Notes under the pieces: model-generated
The model's input: only the letters and a program-made list of their open reading frames with translations
Database searches by the model: none
Told to the model about the DNA's origin: nothing
Shown: positions 1 through 5,977 of the stretch, piece after piece
How the letters are laid out: every line of letters begins with the position of its first letter
How positions within the stretch are numbered: position 1 is the stretch's first letter
Made by a program: the position numbers and the translations under genes
Assembly (NCBI GenBank): GCA_003151295.1
Contig: PLXD01000104.1
Coordinates: 4,718 to 10,694, forward strand
Length of the DNA stretch: 5,977 bases
Reading direction: 5' to 3'
DNA from: Chitinophagaceae bacterium
GTDB lineage: Bacteria > Bacteroidota > Bacteroidia > Chitinophagales > Chitinophagaceae

Positions 1-83
1 CTCATCTGACGGCGGGCTCTTATATAGCCAGGCTGACGGCTAACAACACCGTGCTAGCCAGGCAGATCCTGATGGTACGGTAA
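1..83 (+). CDS. C-terminal end of a T9SS-secreted protein (partial, sorting domain only)
   Basis: An open plus-strand frame runs in from the left edge and ends at TAA 81-83. Its last residues begin HLTAGSYIARL and end with VLARQILMVR. The pattern (Leu-x-x-Gly-x-Tyr, then alternating hydrophobic residues, a short polar turn, and a final strand ending in a basic residue) matches the end of the type IX secretion C-terminal sorting domain of Bacteroidota. In known members this beta-sandwich domain directs export through the T9SS outer-membrane machinery and is then cleaved, with the cargo released or anchored at the surface. Only about 26 residues are visible, so the catalytic or binding part of the protein cannot be identified. 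The gene converges on the efflux operon with 25 bp between the two stop codons, so it is not part of that operon. It could be another beta-rich C-terminus, but the match in spacing and the terminal position favour a sorting domain. Confidence 0.6.
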   Translation, partial: HLTAGSYIARLTANNTVLARQILMVR

Positions 84-108
84 GGAAGGGGCCTTTCTCC
101 TTTTCCAC

Positions 109-1239
109 TTATTGCACCGGGCTGCCATCCCTTTTTTCCTCGCTGGCGCTCCTGATGAGCAGGTCACCGGGGTTTAGTGCGCCGTAGATTTCCGTTTTAC
201 CACCCTGGGAACGCCCGATCTTCACATCTACCCATTGTGCTTTGTGGTCCGCAACCCTGATAACGAATACCCTTTCCGTGGAATTCACCACCGCCGTTTG
301 CGGAACGACAAAAGTGCTGTCCTGGGCGGGGAGAGGTATATTCACTTCGGCGACCATGCCAGGTAGTAATTTCTTATCGTTGCTAAACACATCCATTTCG
401 ATTCGTTCGGCACGCAGATGATTATCCAGCGCTCCGGCCAGGCGTTTGACCCGGGCCTTAAAGATCTGGTTGGGTAATGCCTTCACGCTAAAATTCACCT
501 CGCCCCGATCGTTCAGGTAACCCGTAAAAGCCTCGGGTACGGATACTACCAGGCGCATATGTTTCTGTTCCTGTAACGTGAACATCGGCAACTCCGAACC
601 TTTTCCAGAAGGTCCTACATAAGCGCCGGGGTTTACATTCCTGGCGCTGATCACCCCGTTGAAAGGGGCTCTGACCTCCAGGTATTTCAGGGTCTCCGCG
701 ATTTCGTTATAAGCCGATTTGGCCGCATCGAGTTGCGCATAATCCGATTTCTGGCGGGCATCCGCCTGGTCGATATCGTTCTGGGAGATAGTGCCGGGCG
801 TCTTACTGGTCTCTACTATACGATCGTAATTAGCCTTGCTGGCGATATAGATCGCTTCCTGCGATTTCACCTTATACTGTGCATTGGCCAGTTGCGAAGA
901 CAGCTCAGGAGCTTCCAGTGTCGCCAGCAACTGCCCTTCACGCACTTCCGATCCGATGTCGGCATATAATTTTTTTACAAAACTGTTCTCTTTGGCATAC
1001 AGGTCAACCTGCTGGTAAGCGATCAGTTCACCCGGCGTATAGAAGGTAGTAGCCAATCTGCCTTTCGCCAGGACAAAAGTAGCCACAGGGGCTGCCATAC
1101 TATCGGTAGGATGCTCTTTTGCCTGTTTGTCCTTTCCCGCTCCATCTGAAGAAGAACAACTGCTGAACAGACTAACCATCAGGAAAGCACAGACAGCGGT
1201 AAAGGCGATGGATGATTTGTTAATTCTCATTTTGTTCAT
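109..1239 (-). CDS. RND efflux periplasmic adaptor (membrane fusion protein, HlyD/AcrA type), predicted lipoprotein
   Basis: This 376-residue protein is the periplasmic adaptor that bridges the permease and the outer-membrane channel of an RND pump. Residues 1-28 look like a lipoprotein signal peptide: basic N-terminus (K3, R5, K8), hydrophobic core 11-25, then LFSSC with Cys28 as the likely lipidated residue. Phe at -3 is not the classical lipobox residue. A Ser/Lys-rich spacer (29-50) follows. Residues about 75-111 form the first lipoyl half (GSEVREGQLLATLEAPEL), 112-184 an alpha-helical coiled-coil hairpin whose tip lies around 140-157 (TPGTISQNDID), and 185-222 the second lipoyl half (VRAPFNGVISARNVNPGAYV). 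About 226-302 is the beta-barrel domain, ending LLPGMVAEVNIPL, and 309-376 is the membrane-proximal domain. The length is normal for the family. The first ATG lies inside the end of the permease gene; an in-frame ATG three codons later (1230-1228) is equally possible, and neither has a Shine-Dalgarno sequence. No His- or Met-rich metal-binding segment is seen, so the substrate is open. Confidence 0.95.
   Translation of the reverse strand: MNKMRINKSSIAFTAVCAFLMVSLFSSCSSSDGAGKDKQAKEHPTDSMAAPVATFVLAKGRLATTFYTPGELIAYQQVDLYAKENSFVKKLYADIGSEVREGQLLATLEAPELSSQLANAQYKVKSQEAIYIASKANYDRIVETSKTPGTISQNDIDQADARQKSDYAQLDAAKSAYNEIAETLKYLEVRAPFNGVISARNVNPGAYVGPSGKGSELPMFTLQEQKHMRLVVSVPEAFTGYLNDRGEVNFSVKALPNQIFKARVKRLAGALDNHLRAERIEMDVFSNDKKLLPGMVAEVNIPLPAQDSTFVVPQTAVVNSTERVFVIRVADHKAQWVDVKIGRSQGGKTEIYGALNPGDLLIRSASEEKRDGSPVQ
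1220..1239 (-). other. 20-bp overlap between permease stop and adaptor start
   Basis: The adaptor ATG (1239-1237) lies upstream of the permease TAA (1222-1220), in a different frame. A second in-frame adaptor ATG (1230-1228) also lies upstream of that stop. Neither has a purine-rich ribosome binding site at the usual distance. The arrangement suggests that ribosomes finishing the permease re-initiate on the adaptor, which would keep the two subunits in step; this is inference from the layout. Confidence 0.7.
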
Positions 1240-4200
1240 ACAATGACGGTATATAATGTTTACTATCTTTATCGGAAGGATCCAGGGATACGGACACGAT
1301 ACCCGTCTTACCCTGCACCCATGCGAATATCAGCGGTAAAATAAACAGGGCTGCAAAAGTAGATGCGATCAGGCCTCCGATCACCGCACGCCCCAGGGGC
1401 GCTGCCTGATCTCCTCCTTCACCCAGGCCCGATGCCATCGGGAGCATCCCTACCACCATGGCTACACTGGTCATCAGGATGGGGCGAAGACGTACGGCTG
1501 CCGATTCCCGGGCTGCCTGCAGCGCATTGCCGGAATGCATCCGTAACTGCTCGGCATTGGTGACCAGCAGGACGGAGTTGGAAATAGACACCCCTACGGA
1601 CATAATCATACCCATATACGATTGAAGATTGAGCGTCGAACCCGTCAGCATGAGCAAGGCCAGGGAGCCCAGCAACACCGCGGGAACCGTGCATAAGGTC
1701 ACCAGGGAAACTTTGAAGGACTGGAAATTAGCAGACAGCATTAAGAAGATCACGGCGATGGCTACCAGCAAACCTGTCTGCAGGCTGTCCAGCGTATCGG
1801 TCAGCACCTGCATCAATCCCTTTTTCTCAATCGTCAGTCCACGGGGTAATTTACCCAAAGAGGCCACCGCTGCATCCACATCCGCGGAAGCTCGTCCGAG
1901 GTCCTTTTTATATAGATTAGCCGTCACGGAAAGAACAGGGGTCGCGCCGATATCATCCGCTTCCCCATAAACGGAATCCGCTGTAATGGTGGCTACATCG
2001 TTTAATTGCGGCCGGGAAGAATTCGGATTAATAGGGGTTTCGCCGATATCATGGATACTGGTCATTTTATTCTCCGGCACCTCTACCTGCACGAAATAAG
2101 AAAGATTGGATTTGTGATCGACCCACACATTCTTTTCGGTAAAGCGGGACGAAGAGGTTGCCGCGATGAGGGAGCGGCTGATCGAGGCAGCATCCGCACC
2201 CATTTGCGCCGCACGTACCCTGTCAATATTGATGTTGATGGCCGGATAATGGATCGCCTGTCCGAGTTGCACATCCCTGAGATAAGGGATCTGTTTCAAT
2301 TGATCGATCACCTTATAGGCATATTCTTCATTCAGCTTCTTGTTCTTACCGGAGAGCCTTATTTCTATGGGTGTCGGAGAACCCTGGCTCAGGATCTTAT
2401 CGGTGAGTTCGATCGGCTCGAAAGATACTTTCAGATCCGGCATGTCTTCATTTATCTTCTTCCTGAATTCATCTTTCAGGTCATCCATTTTCACTTTATA
2501 ATCTTCTTTCAGGCTCACCTGCAACACCATTTCCTGCGGACCGGCCATAAAGAGATATACCGGGTTGGTCGAGAATTGCGAGCCGTGCATACCGACCATG
2601 GCCGAGGTGACCCCTATATTATCATGCCCTACCATCGTGTCGAGGATATGGAGGGTCTTGATCATATCTTCTTCGGTCCTTTCGATACGGGTACCATCCG
2701 GGGCGCGGAGTCGGACCTGGAACTGCCCGGCATTGGACTTCGGTAATACATCCCGGCCGATATGGCTGATCAATAACCAGGCGCCGCCCAGGCCCAGGAC
2801 GATATAGGCGATGGCGATGGGAACCCGGTAAGGCAGCAACCTATCCATGAAACGAAGGAACCGGTTCCTGAACTTATCGAAACCTGTCATTTTCCCATCC
2901 TTGCCGGTCCCGTGCTCCAATGCCTTCATTTTCTCTTCAGCGGCGCCCTCTTTTTCACTTGCGGCAGTCAGGCCGGAAGCCTTGAACTCTTCCTCATCGG
3001 ACTTGAATTTCCCCTTTCCATGATGGCCCTTCATCAAATAATTAGCCATGACCGGCACAAAGGTCTGTGCCATGAGATAGGAAATGATCATGGAAAAAGA
3101 GATGGCGAGCGCCAGGGGCAGGAATAGGGAACCCGGAATGCCGCTCATGGTGAAAGCCGGGGCAAATACGGCCAGGATGCATAAGAGGATCAGTAATTTG
3201 GAAAAAGCGATCTCCCGGCAGGCATCCCAGATGGCCAGGGATTTCGGCTTGCCCATCGACAGGTGCTGGTGGATATTTTCGATGGTCACCGTGGACTCAT
3301 CCACCAATATACCGATGGCGAGGGACAACCCGCTCAGGGTCATAATATTGATGGTCTGATGAAACAGGTTGAGGAACAGGACTCCCGAGATGACGCAGAT
3401 CGGAATGGTAAGGATCACGATAAGGGCTCCCCGGGTATCTCCCAGGAAGAGCAACACCATCAGGCCCGTGAGGATAGCTCCGATCGCCCCTTCCGTCAGC
3501 AGGTTTTTAACGGCATTGATCACATATATCGATTGGTCGAACTCATAGGACAACTTCACGTCTTCCGGTAATTGGGCCTGGAAACGCGGAATGGCTTTCT
3601 TCAGGTTCTGAACTACTTCCCAGGTAGAGGCGGAAGCCGATTTTGTGATGGGCAGGTATACAGATCGCTTGCGGTTGATCAGCGCATACCCAGCGGTGAT
3701 ATCAGCCCCATCTTCTACCGTAGCGACATCTTTGAGGTAGAGATTCTGAACGGTATTGGTATAGATGGGAATATTTTCAAAATCCTTCACCGTCTCAATG
3801 GTGGAGTTGGAAGGGGTAAAATAATTCAGGTTGCCTATCCGCACGTTTCCGGCCGGCGTCGGCTGGTTGTTGATACGCAATGCCGTTACCAATTGATCGG
3901 CGGTGAGGTTATGGGCGCGCAACAATTCCGGATCGGCCTTGATCACTACCGTACGGGCGTTCCCTCCGAAAGGTGCCGGTGAGACCAAACCGGGAACGCT
4001 GCTGAAGGCCGCACGGACATACACATTAGCAAGATCCTGCAATTCATTGTTACTGCGGATAGGGCTGCTTAATACCAATTGCCCCACGGGTAGCGTAGAG
4101 GCATCGAAACGGAGGATAAAGGGCGGCTGGGAGCCCGGTGGAAAATTGGCCTGCGCCCTCGTGGTATACCCCGTGACTTCGGAAGCGGCCTGTGCCATAT

Positions 4201-4498
4201 TCGTGCCTTCGTAAAAGGTCAGCTTGATCAGGGTCAGGCCCTGGATGTTCTTTGTTTCAATGCTTTGCACCCCACCTACGTATAATAATAGGTTGACATA
4301 GTTTTTGCCGAAATAGGTCTCCATCTGGTCGGGGGTAAACCCACCATATGGATGGGAGATATAGATCACCGGCAGATTCATATCCGGGAAAATGTCGATC
4401 TTGATACTTCGTACGGCACTGATCCCGAAGAACAGCAGGCCGGCCACCAACACTAAGATGGTAATAGGTTTTCTAAGCGCGCTTCTGATTAATCCCAT
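1220..4498 (-). CDS. RND efflux transporter permease (AcrB/AcrD/AcrF superfamily)
   Basis: This 1092-residue inner-membrane proton/substrate antiporter is the motor of the pump. The duplicated RND layout is complete: TM1 about 12-30, periplasmic porter/docking loop 31-330, TM2-TM6 about 333-487, a charged cytoplasmic linker about 488-557, TM7 about 559-578, second periplasmic loop 579-902, and TM8-TM12 about 905-1060, followed by a 30-residue polar tail. Diagnostic stretches are RSIKIDIFPDMNLPVI after TM1, GDTRGALIVILTIPI between TM2 and TM3, GILVDESTVTIENIH in TM4 (D400, E401), RLRPILMTSVAMVVGMLP in TM11 and APLGRAVIGGL at TM12. AcrB has Asp-Asp in TM4 and a Lys in TM10; here these are Asp-Glu and Ser973 (GVSISNSVLLV). 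The CusA-type metal-exporter TM4 motif (VDAAIV) is absent, so drug, lipid or other organic efflux is more likely than Cu/Ag, but this is inference. The protein is about 40 residues longer than AcrB, partly because of the linker. The gene starts 14 bp after the channel gene and overlaps the adaptor start by 20 bp, which indicates one transcript. No frameshift or truncation is seen. Confidence 0.97.
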   Translation of the reverse strand: MGLIRSALRKPITILVLVAGLLFFGISAVRSIKIDIFPDMNLPVIYISHPYGGFTPDQMETYFGKNYVNLLLYVGGVQSIETKNIQGLTLIKLTFYEGTNMAQAASEVTGYTTRAQANFPPGSQPPFILRFDASTLPVGQLVLSSPIRSNNELQDLANVYVRAAFSSVPGLVSPAPFGGNARTVVIKADPELLRAHNLTADQLVTALRINNQPTPAGNVRIGNLNYFTPSNSTIETVKDFENIPIYTNTVQNLYLKDVATVEDGADITAGYALINRKRSVYLPITKSASASTWEVVQNLKKAIPRFQAQLPEDVKLSYEFDQSIYVINAVKNLLTEGAIGAILTGLMVLLFLGDTRGALIVILTIPICVISGVLFLNLFHQTINIMTLSGLSLAIGILVDESTVTIENIHQHLSMGKPKSLAIWDACREIAFSKLLILLCILAVFAPAFTMSGIPGSLFLPLALAISFSMIISYLMAQTFVPVMANYLMKGHHGKGKFKSDEEEFKASGLTAASEKEGAAEEKMKALEHGTGKDGKMTGFDKFRNRFLRFMDRLLPYRVPIAIAYIVLGLGGAWLLISHIGRDVLPKSNAGQFQVRLRAPDGTRIERTEEDMIKTLHILDTMVGHDNIGVTSAMVGMHGSQFSTNPVYLFMAGPQEMVLQVSLKEDYKVKMDDLKDEFRKKINEDMPDLKVSFEPIELTDKILSQGSPTPIEIRLSGKNKKLNEEYAYKVIDQLKQIPYLRDVQLGQAIHYPAININIDRVRAAQMGADAASISRSLIAATSSSRFTEKNVWVDHKSNLSYFVQVEVPENKMTSIHDIGETPINPNSSRPQLNDVATITADSVYGEADDIGATPVLSVTANLYKKDLGRASADVDAAVASLGKLPRGLTIEKKGLMQVLTDTLDSLQTGLLVAIAVIFLMLSANFQSFKVSLVTLCTVPAVLLGSLALLMLTGSTLNLQSYMGMIMSVGVSISNSVLLVTNAEQLRMHSGNALQAARESAAVRLRPILMTSVAMVVGMLPMASGLGEGGDQAAPLGRAVIGGLIASTFAALFILPLIFAWVQGKTGIVSVSLDPSDKDSKHYIPSLYEQNEN

Positions 4499-4512
4499 GA
4501 TTCGGTATTCAG

Positions 4513-5913
4513 TTAAAATTCATTAAAAAACAGCTCAAAATCCCCGCTGGCAGCCGACTTATATAATAAGGCCTGCCAAACGTTGGTGTAGGCTATATCA
4601 CGGTCCGTCTCCGCGCGGTTGAGCGTATAGAGCGCCGTCGTTACGTCGACAATGGTACTCAGCCCGTTCTTGTACAATACGCTCTTCTGCAAATAGGCAT
4701 CGGAAGCAGCCTGTACCTGGATTGGCGCTTCGAAATAATTATCCATGGCGTTCTTTATTTTAGTCTCCGACAGCCCGATCTGCGCCTTCAACTGCTGATC
4801 TACCAGCCCATATTCATCCTGCAACCCCATGGAAGTCCATTTCTGAGACGCGACCTGCTCGTGTACCCGCAGAGGACTTGTCAGATTCCAGGTCATCCCG
4901 ATTCCGAGCAGGTAATTCCCGCGCCCGAAACTAACCCCTTTCAAATAGTTTTGCGTATACCCATCCGGGTTTAGCGCGCCGTAATTATAGTCGAATCCCG
5001 TTCCCCGGTCCTGCATGACGCCGAATAAGGAAAATGTCGGATAATTAAAGGTCTTCAGGTATTTCGCCTCCTCATTGCTCAGGTTGATACGATCCTGGTA
5101 ATATTTCAGCAAAGGATGAGACGGCAGTGGCACGGCAGAGGCCGTATTGATGGCCGAAGGGACCTTCGATATGAATACCGTATCGAGCTGAAAATCGACG
5201 GGGTCCACCCCCATGAATATGGCCAGTTGATTAGCCTGCTCCTGTTGATATTCCCTGGCATTGGTCAGGGCTATTTTTGCATTGGACACTTCTGCGTTTG
5301 CGAGGGAGGAATCCACACCCGGGTTTAGGCCGCTCTTAGCCCTGGCTACCACGACAACGCGGAGTGCCGATGCCCGGTCGAGATTATTCTGCTGCGATTG
5401 GTTAAGTCTTTGTGCGGCCAACAGATTGAGATAGGCCGCGGAGACCCTTATCCCATGTTGGAAACGTTCCTGCAGGAGGTCGCTTTCATCCCGGCTATGG
5501 ACGGAACCGGCTACTTTGACCCTTTCTTTAGCCTTGCCGAAAGAGAAGAAATCCCAGTTGACATTCGCCAGATAAAAGGCCCCGAAAGCCGCATTCCAGT
5601 TCTGGGTAGCCACTACGGGACCGGAAGAGGCCACTCCGTATCCTCCCAAACCATAAGAAGGTCCATTCTGCTGATTGATCGTCCCATAGTCCTGTTGAGC
5701 CGAAAGGATGAAGTTCGGGAGGTATTCCCGCTGCGCTTCTTTGACGTCGGCGCCTGAAGCCTTTGCATAGTTTGCTTTTGCCCGGATGGTTCCGTAGTTG
5801 GAAAGGGCCGTTTGTACGGCATCTTTGAGTGTTAATACCTGTGCATGGGCCGGATGGACCTTTACGGTAAGGAAGAGAACGATGAACCCGTGAAAAAGAT
5901 AATTTCTTGCCAT
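4513..5913 (-). CDS. TolC-family outer-membrane efflux channel
   Basis: This 466-residue protein is the outer-membrane exit duct of the pump; family members act as trimers. Residues 1-24 are a Sec signal peptide (hydrophobic core 8-17, cleavage likely after AHA24), and there is no lipobox Cys, unlike OprM-type channels. The mature protein shows the two-fold OEP repeat. In repeat one, helix 27-63 contains LTLKDAVQTALSNY and is followed by beta-strand/loop region 66-122, then long helices about 125-235 containing KSGLNPGVDSSLANAEVSNA. In repeat two, helix 265-288 is followed by beta/loop region 291-345 and helices about 350-455 containing YKNGLSTIVDVTTALYTLNR. Gly/Tyr/Asn-rich loops in both beta regions are longer than those of E. 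coli TolC. The start is firm: no ATG, GTG or TTG lies in frame between this ATG and the upstream TAA at 5976-5974. No Shine-Dalgarno sequence is visible. It is the first of the three efflux genes, 14 bp ahead of the permease. Confidence 0.95.
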   Translation of the reverse strand: MARNYLFHGFIVLFLTVKVHPAHAQVLTLKDAVQTALSNYGTIRAKANYAKASGADVKEAQREYLPNFILSAQQDYGTINQQNGPSYGLGGYGVASSGPVVATQNWNAAFGAFYLANVNWDFFSFGKAKERVKVAGSVHSRDESDLLQERFQHGIRVSAAYLNLLAAQRLNQSQQNNLDRASALRVVVVARAKSGLNPGVDSSLANAEVSNAKIALTNAREYQQEQANQLAIFMGVDPVDFQLDTVFISKVPSAINTASAVPLPSHPLLKYYQDRINLSNEEAKYLKTFNYPTFSLFGVMQDRGTGFDYNYGALNPDGYTQNYLKGVSFGRGNYLLGIGMTWNLTSPLRVHEQVASQKWTSMGLQDEYGLVDQQLKAQIGLSETKIKNAMDNYFEAPIQVQAASDAYLQKSVLYKNGLSTIVDVTTALYTLNRAETDRDIAYTNVWQALLYKSAASGDFELFFNEF

Positions 5914-5941
5914 GATAAATGGTTGAACAATTGGAATCGTA

Positions 5942-5977
5942 TTAATAGTGCAAGGAATCGCCGTAGAGGAGTTTTAA
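5942..5977 (-). CDS. Possible C-terminus of an upstream same-strand gene (partial)
   Basis: From the right edge, one minus-strand frame reads LKLLYGDSLHY and stops at TAA 5944-5942, 28 bp before the channel start. Bacteroidota efflux operons of this type are often preceded by a TetR/AcrR-family repressor gene, and such proteins often end in a short hydrophobic helix with a Leu-Leu-Tyr-Gly-like segment. The fragment would fit, but eleven residues cannot establish a family. The other two minus-strand frames are less likely to be coding: one has a stop at the very edge and the other runs through into the channel gene. The open frame could also be chance. Confidence 0.3.
   Translation of the reverse strand, partial: LKLLYGDSLHY

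Noticed and set aside
82..104. Possible terminator hairpin in the convergent gap (AAGGA paired with TCCTT, then TTTT)
   Set aside because: Only five contiguous outer pairs form, the inner part needs mismatches or bulges, and the T run is short and partly used in the stem. The minus-strand direction has no T tract. Termination here is plausible but not supported by this structure.
1419..1694. Minus-strand open frame (91 codons) in another frame of the permease
   Set aside because: It overlaps the region encoding TM9-TM12 of the permease, whose correct frame carries the conserved motifs. Composition is Gly/Arg/His-rich, without any family signature.
2006..2746. Long plus-strand open frame (246 codons) antisense to the permease
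   Set aside because: It lies wholly inside the permease gene, which has clear family motifs throughout. The translation is rich in Arg, His and Ile with no recognisable domain, as expected of the complement of a coding strand.
3572..3982. Plus-strand open frame (136 codons) antisense to the permease N-terminal half
   Set aside because: It is a shadow of the permease coding strand, with no ribosome binding site, domain or neighbouring unit to support it.
1220..4498. Assignment of the permease as a CusA/CzcA-type heavy-metal exporter
   Set aside because: The TM4 motif is VDESTV rather than the CusA VDAAIV, and the adaptor has no metal-binding His/Met-rich segment. The HHGKGK stretch in the cytoplasmic linker is not evidence of metal transport.
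5914..5977. A Bacteroidota-type promoter (TTTG/TAnnTTTG) for the operon
   Set aside because: No TTTG occurs on the minus strand in this stretch, and only a weak partial match to the -7 element is present. The promoter may lie beyond the right edge.

Overview
The window holds a complete tripartite RND efflux operon on the minus strand, flanked by scraps of two neighbouring genes. Several signs point to the phylum Bacteroidota. The plus-strand fragment at the left edge ends like a type IX secretion C-terminal sorting domain. None of the three start codons has a recognisable Shine-Dalgarno sequence. The outer-membrane protein has long Gly/Tyr/Asn-rich loops that look familiar from Bacteroidota TolC-like proteins. 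G+C is near 50%. A Chitinophagaceae-like source is plausible but is only an impression.

Layout, in the order of transcription (right to left). At 5977-5942 there is an open frame of eleven sense codons ending in TAA, possibly the tail of an upstream gene. At 5913-4513 lies a TolC-family outer-membrane channel with a Sec signal peptide. Fourteen bases later, 4498-1220 encodes a full-length RND inner-membrane permease. The adaptor, a predicted periplasmic lipoprotein, occupies 1239-109, and its start overlaps the permease stop by 20 bp. Only 25 bp separate the adaptor stop from the stop of the convergent plus-strand gene (1-83). The window is almost entirely coding, with no gene-free stretch over 28 bp.

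The three proteins should form one envelope-spanning pump. The permease uses the proton gradient to capture substrates from the periplasm or membrane. The adaptor's helical hairpin and lipoyl domain join it to the channel, and the channel opens across the outer membrane. The gene order is channel-permease-adaptor, the reverse of the common proteobacterial adaptor-permease order. No substrate can be read from the sequence. The permease has Asp-Glu rather than Asp-Asp in TM4 and a serine at the position of the AcrB TM10 lysine, so it is not a canonical AcrB. It also lacks a clear metal-exporter (CusA-type) TM4 motif.

I see no evidence of a new kind of biological system here. The region is an ordinary efflux operon with a few details worth checking: the altered proton relay, a long charged cytoplasmic linker in the permease, the ambiguous adaptor start, and the identity of the two flanking genes.
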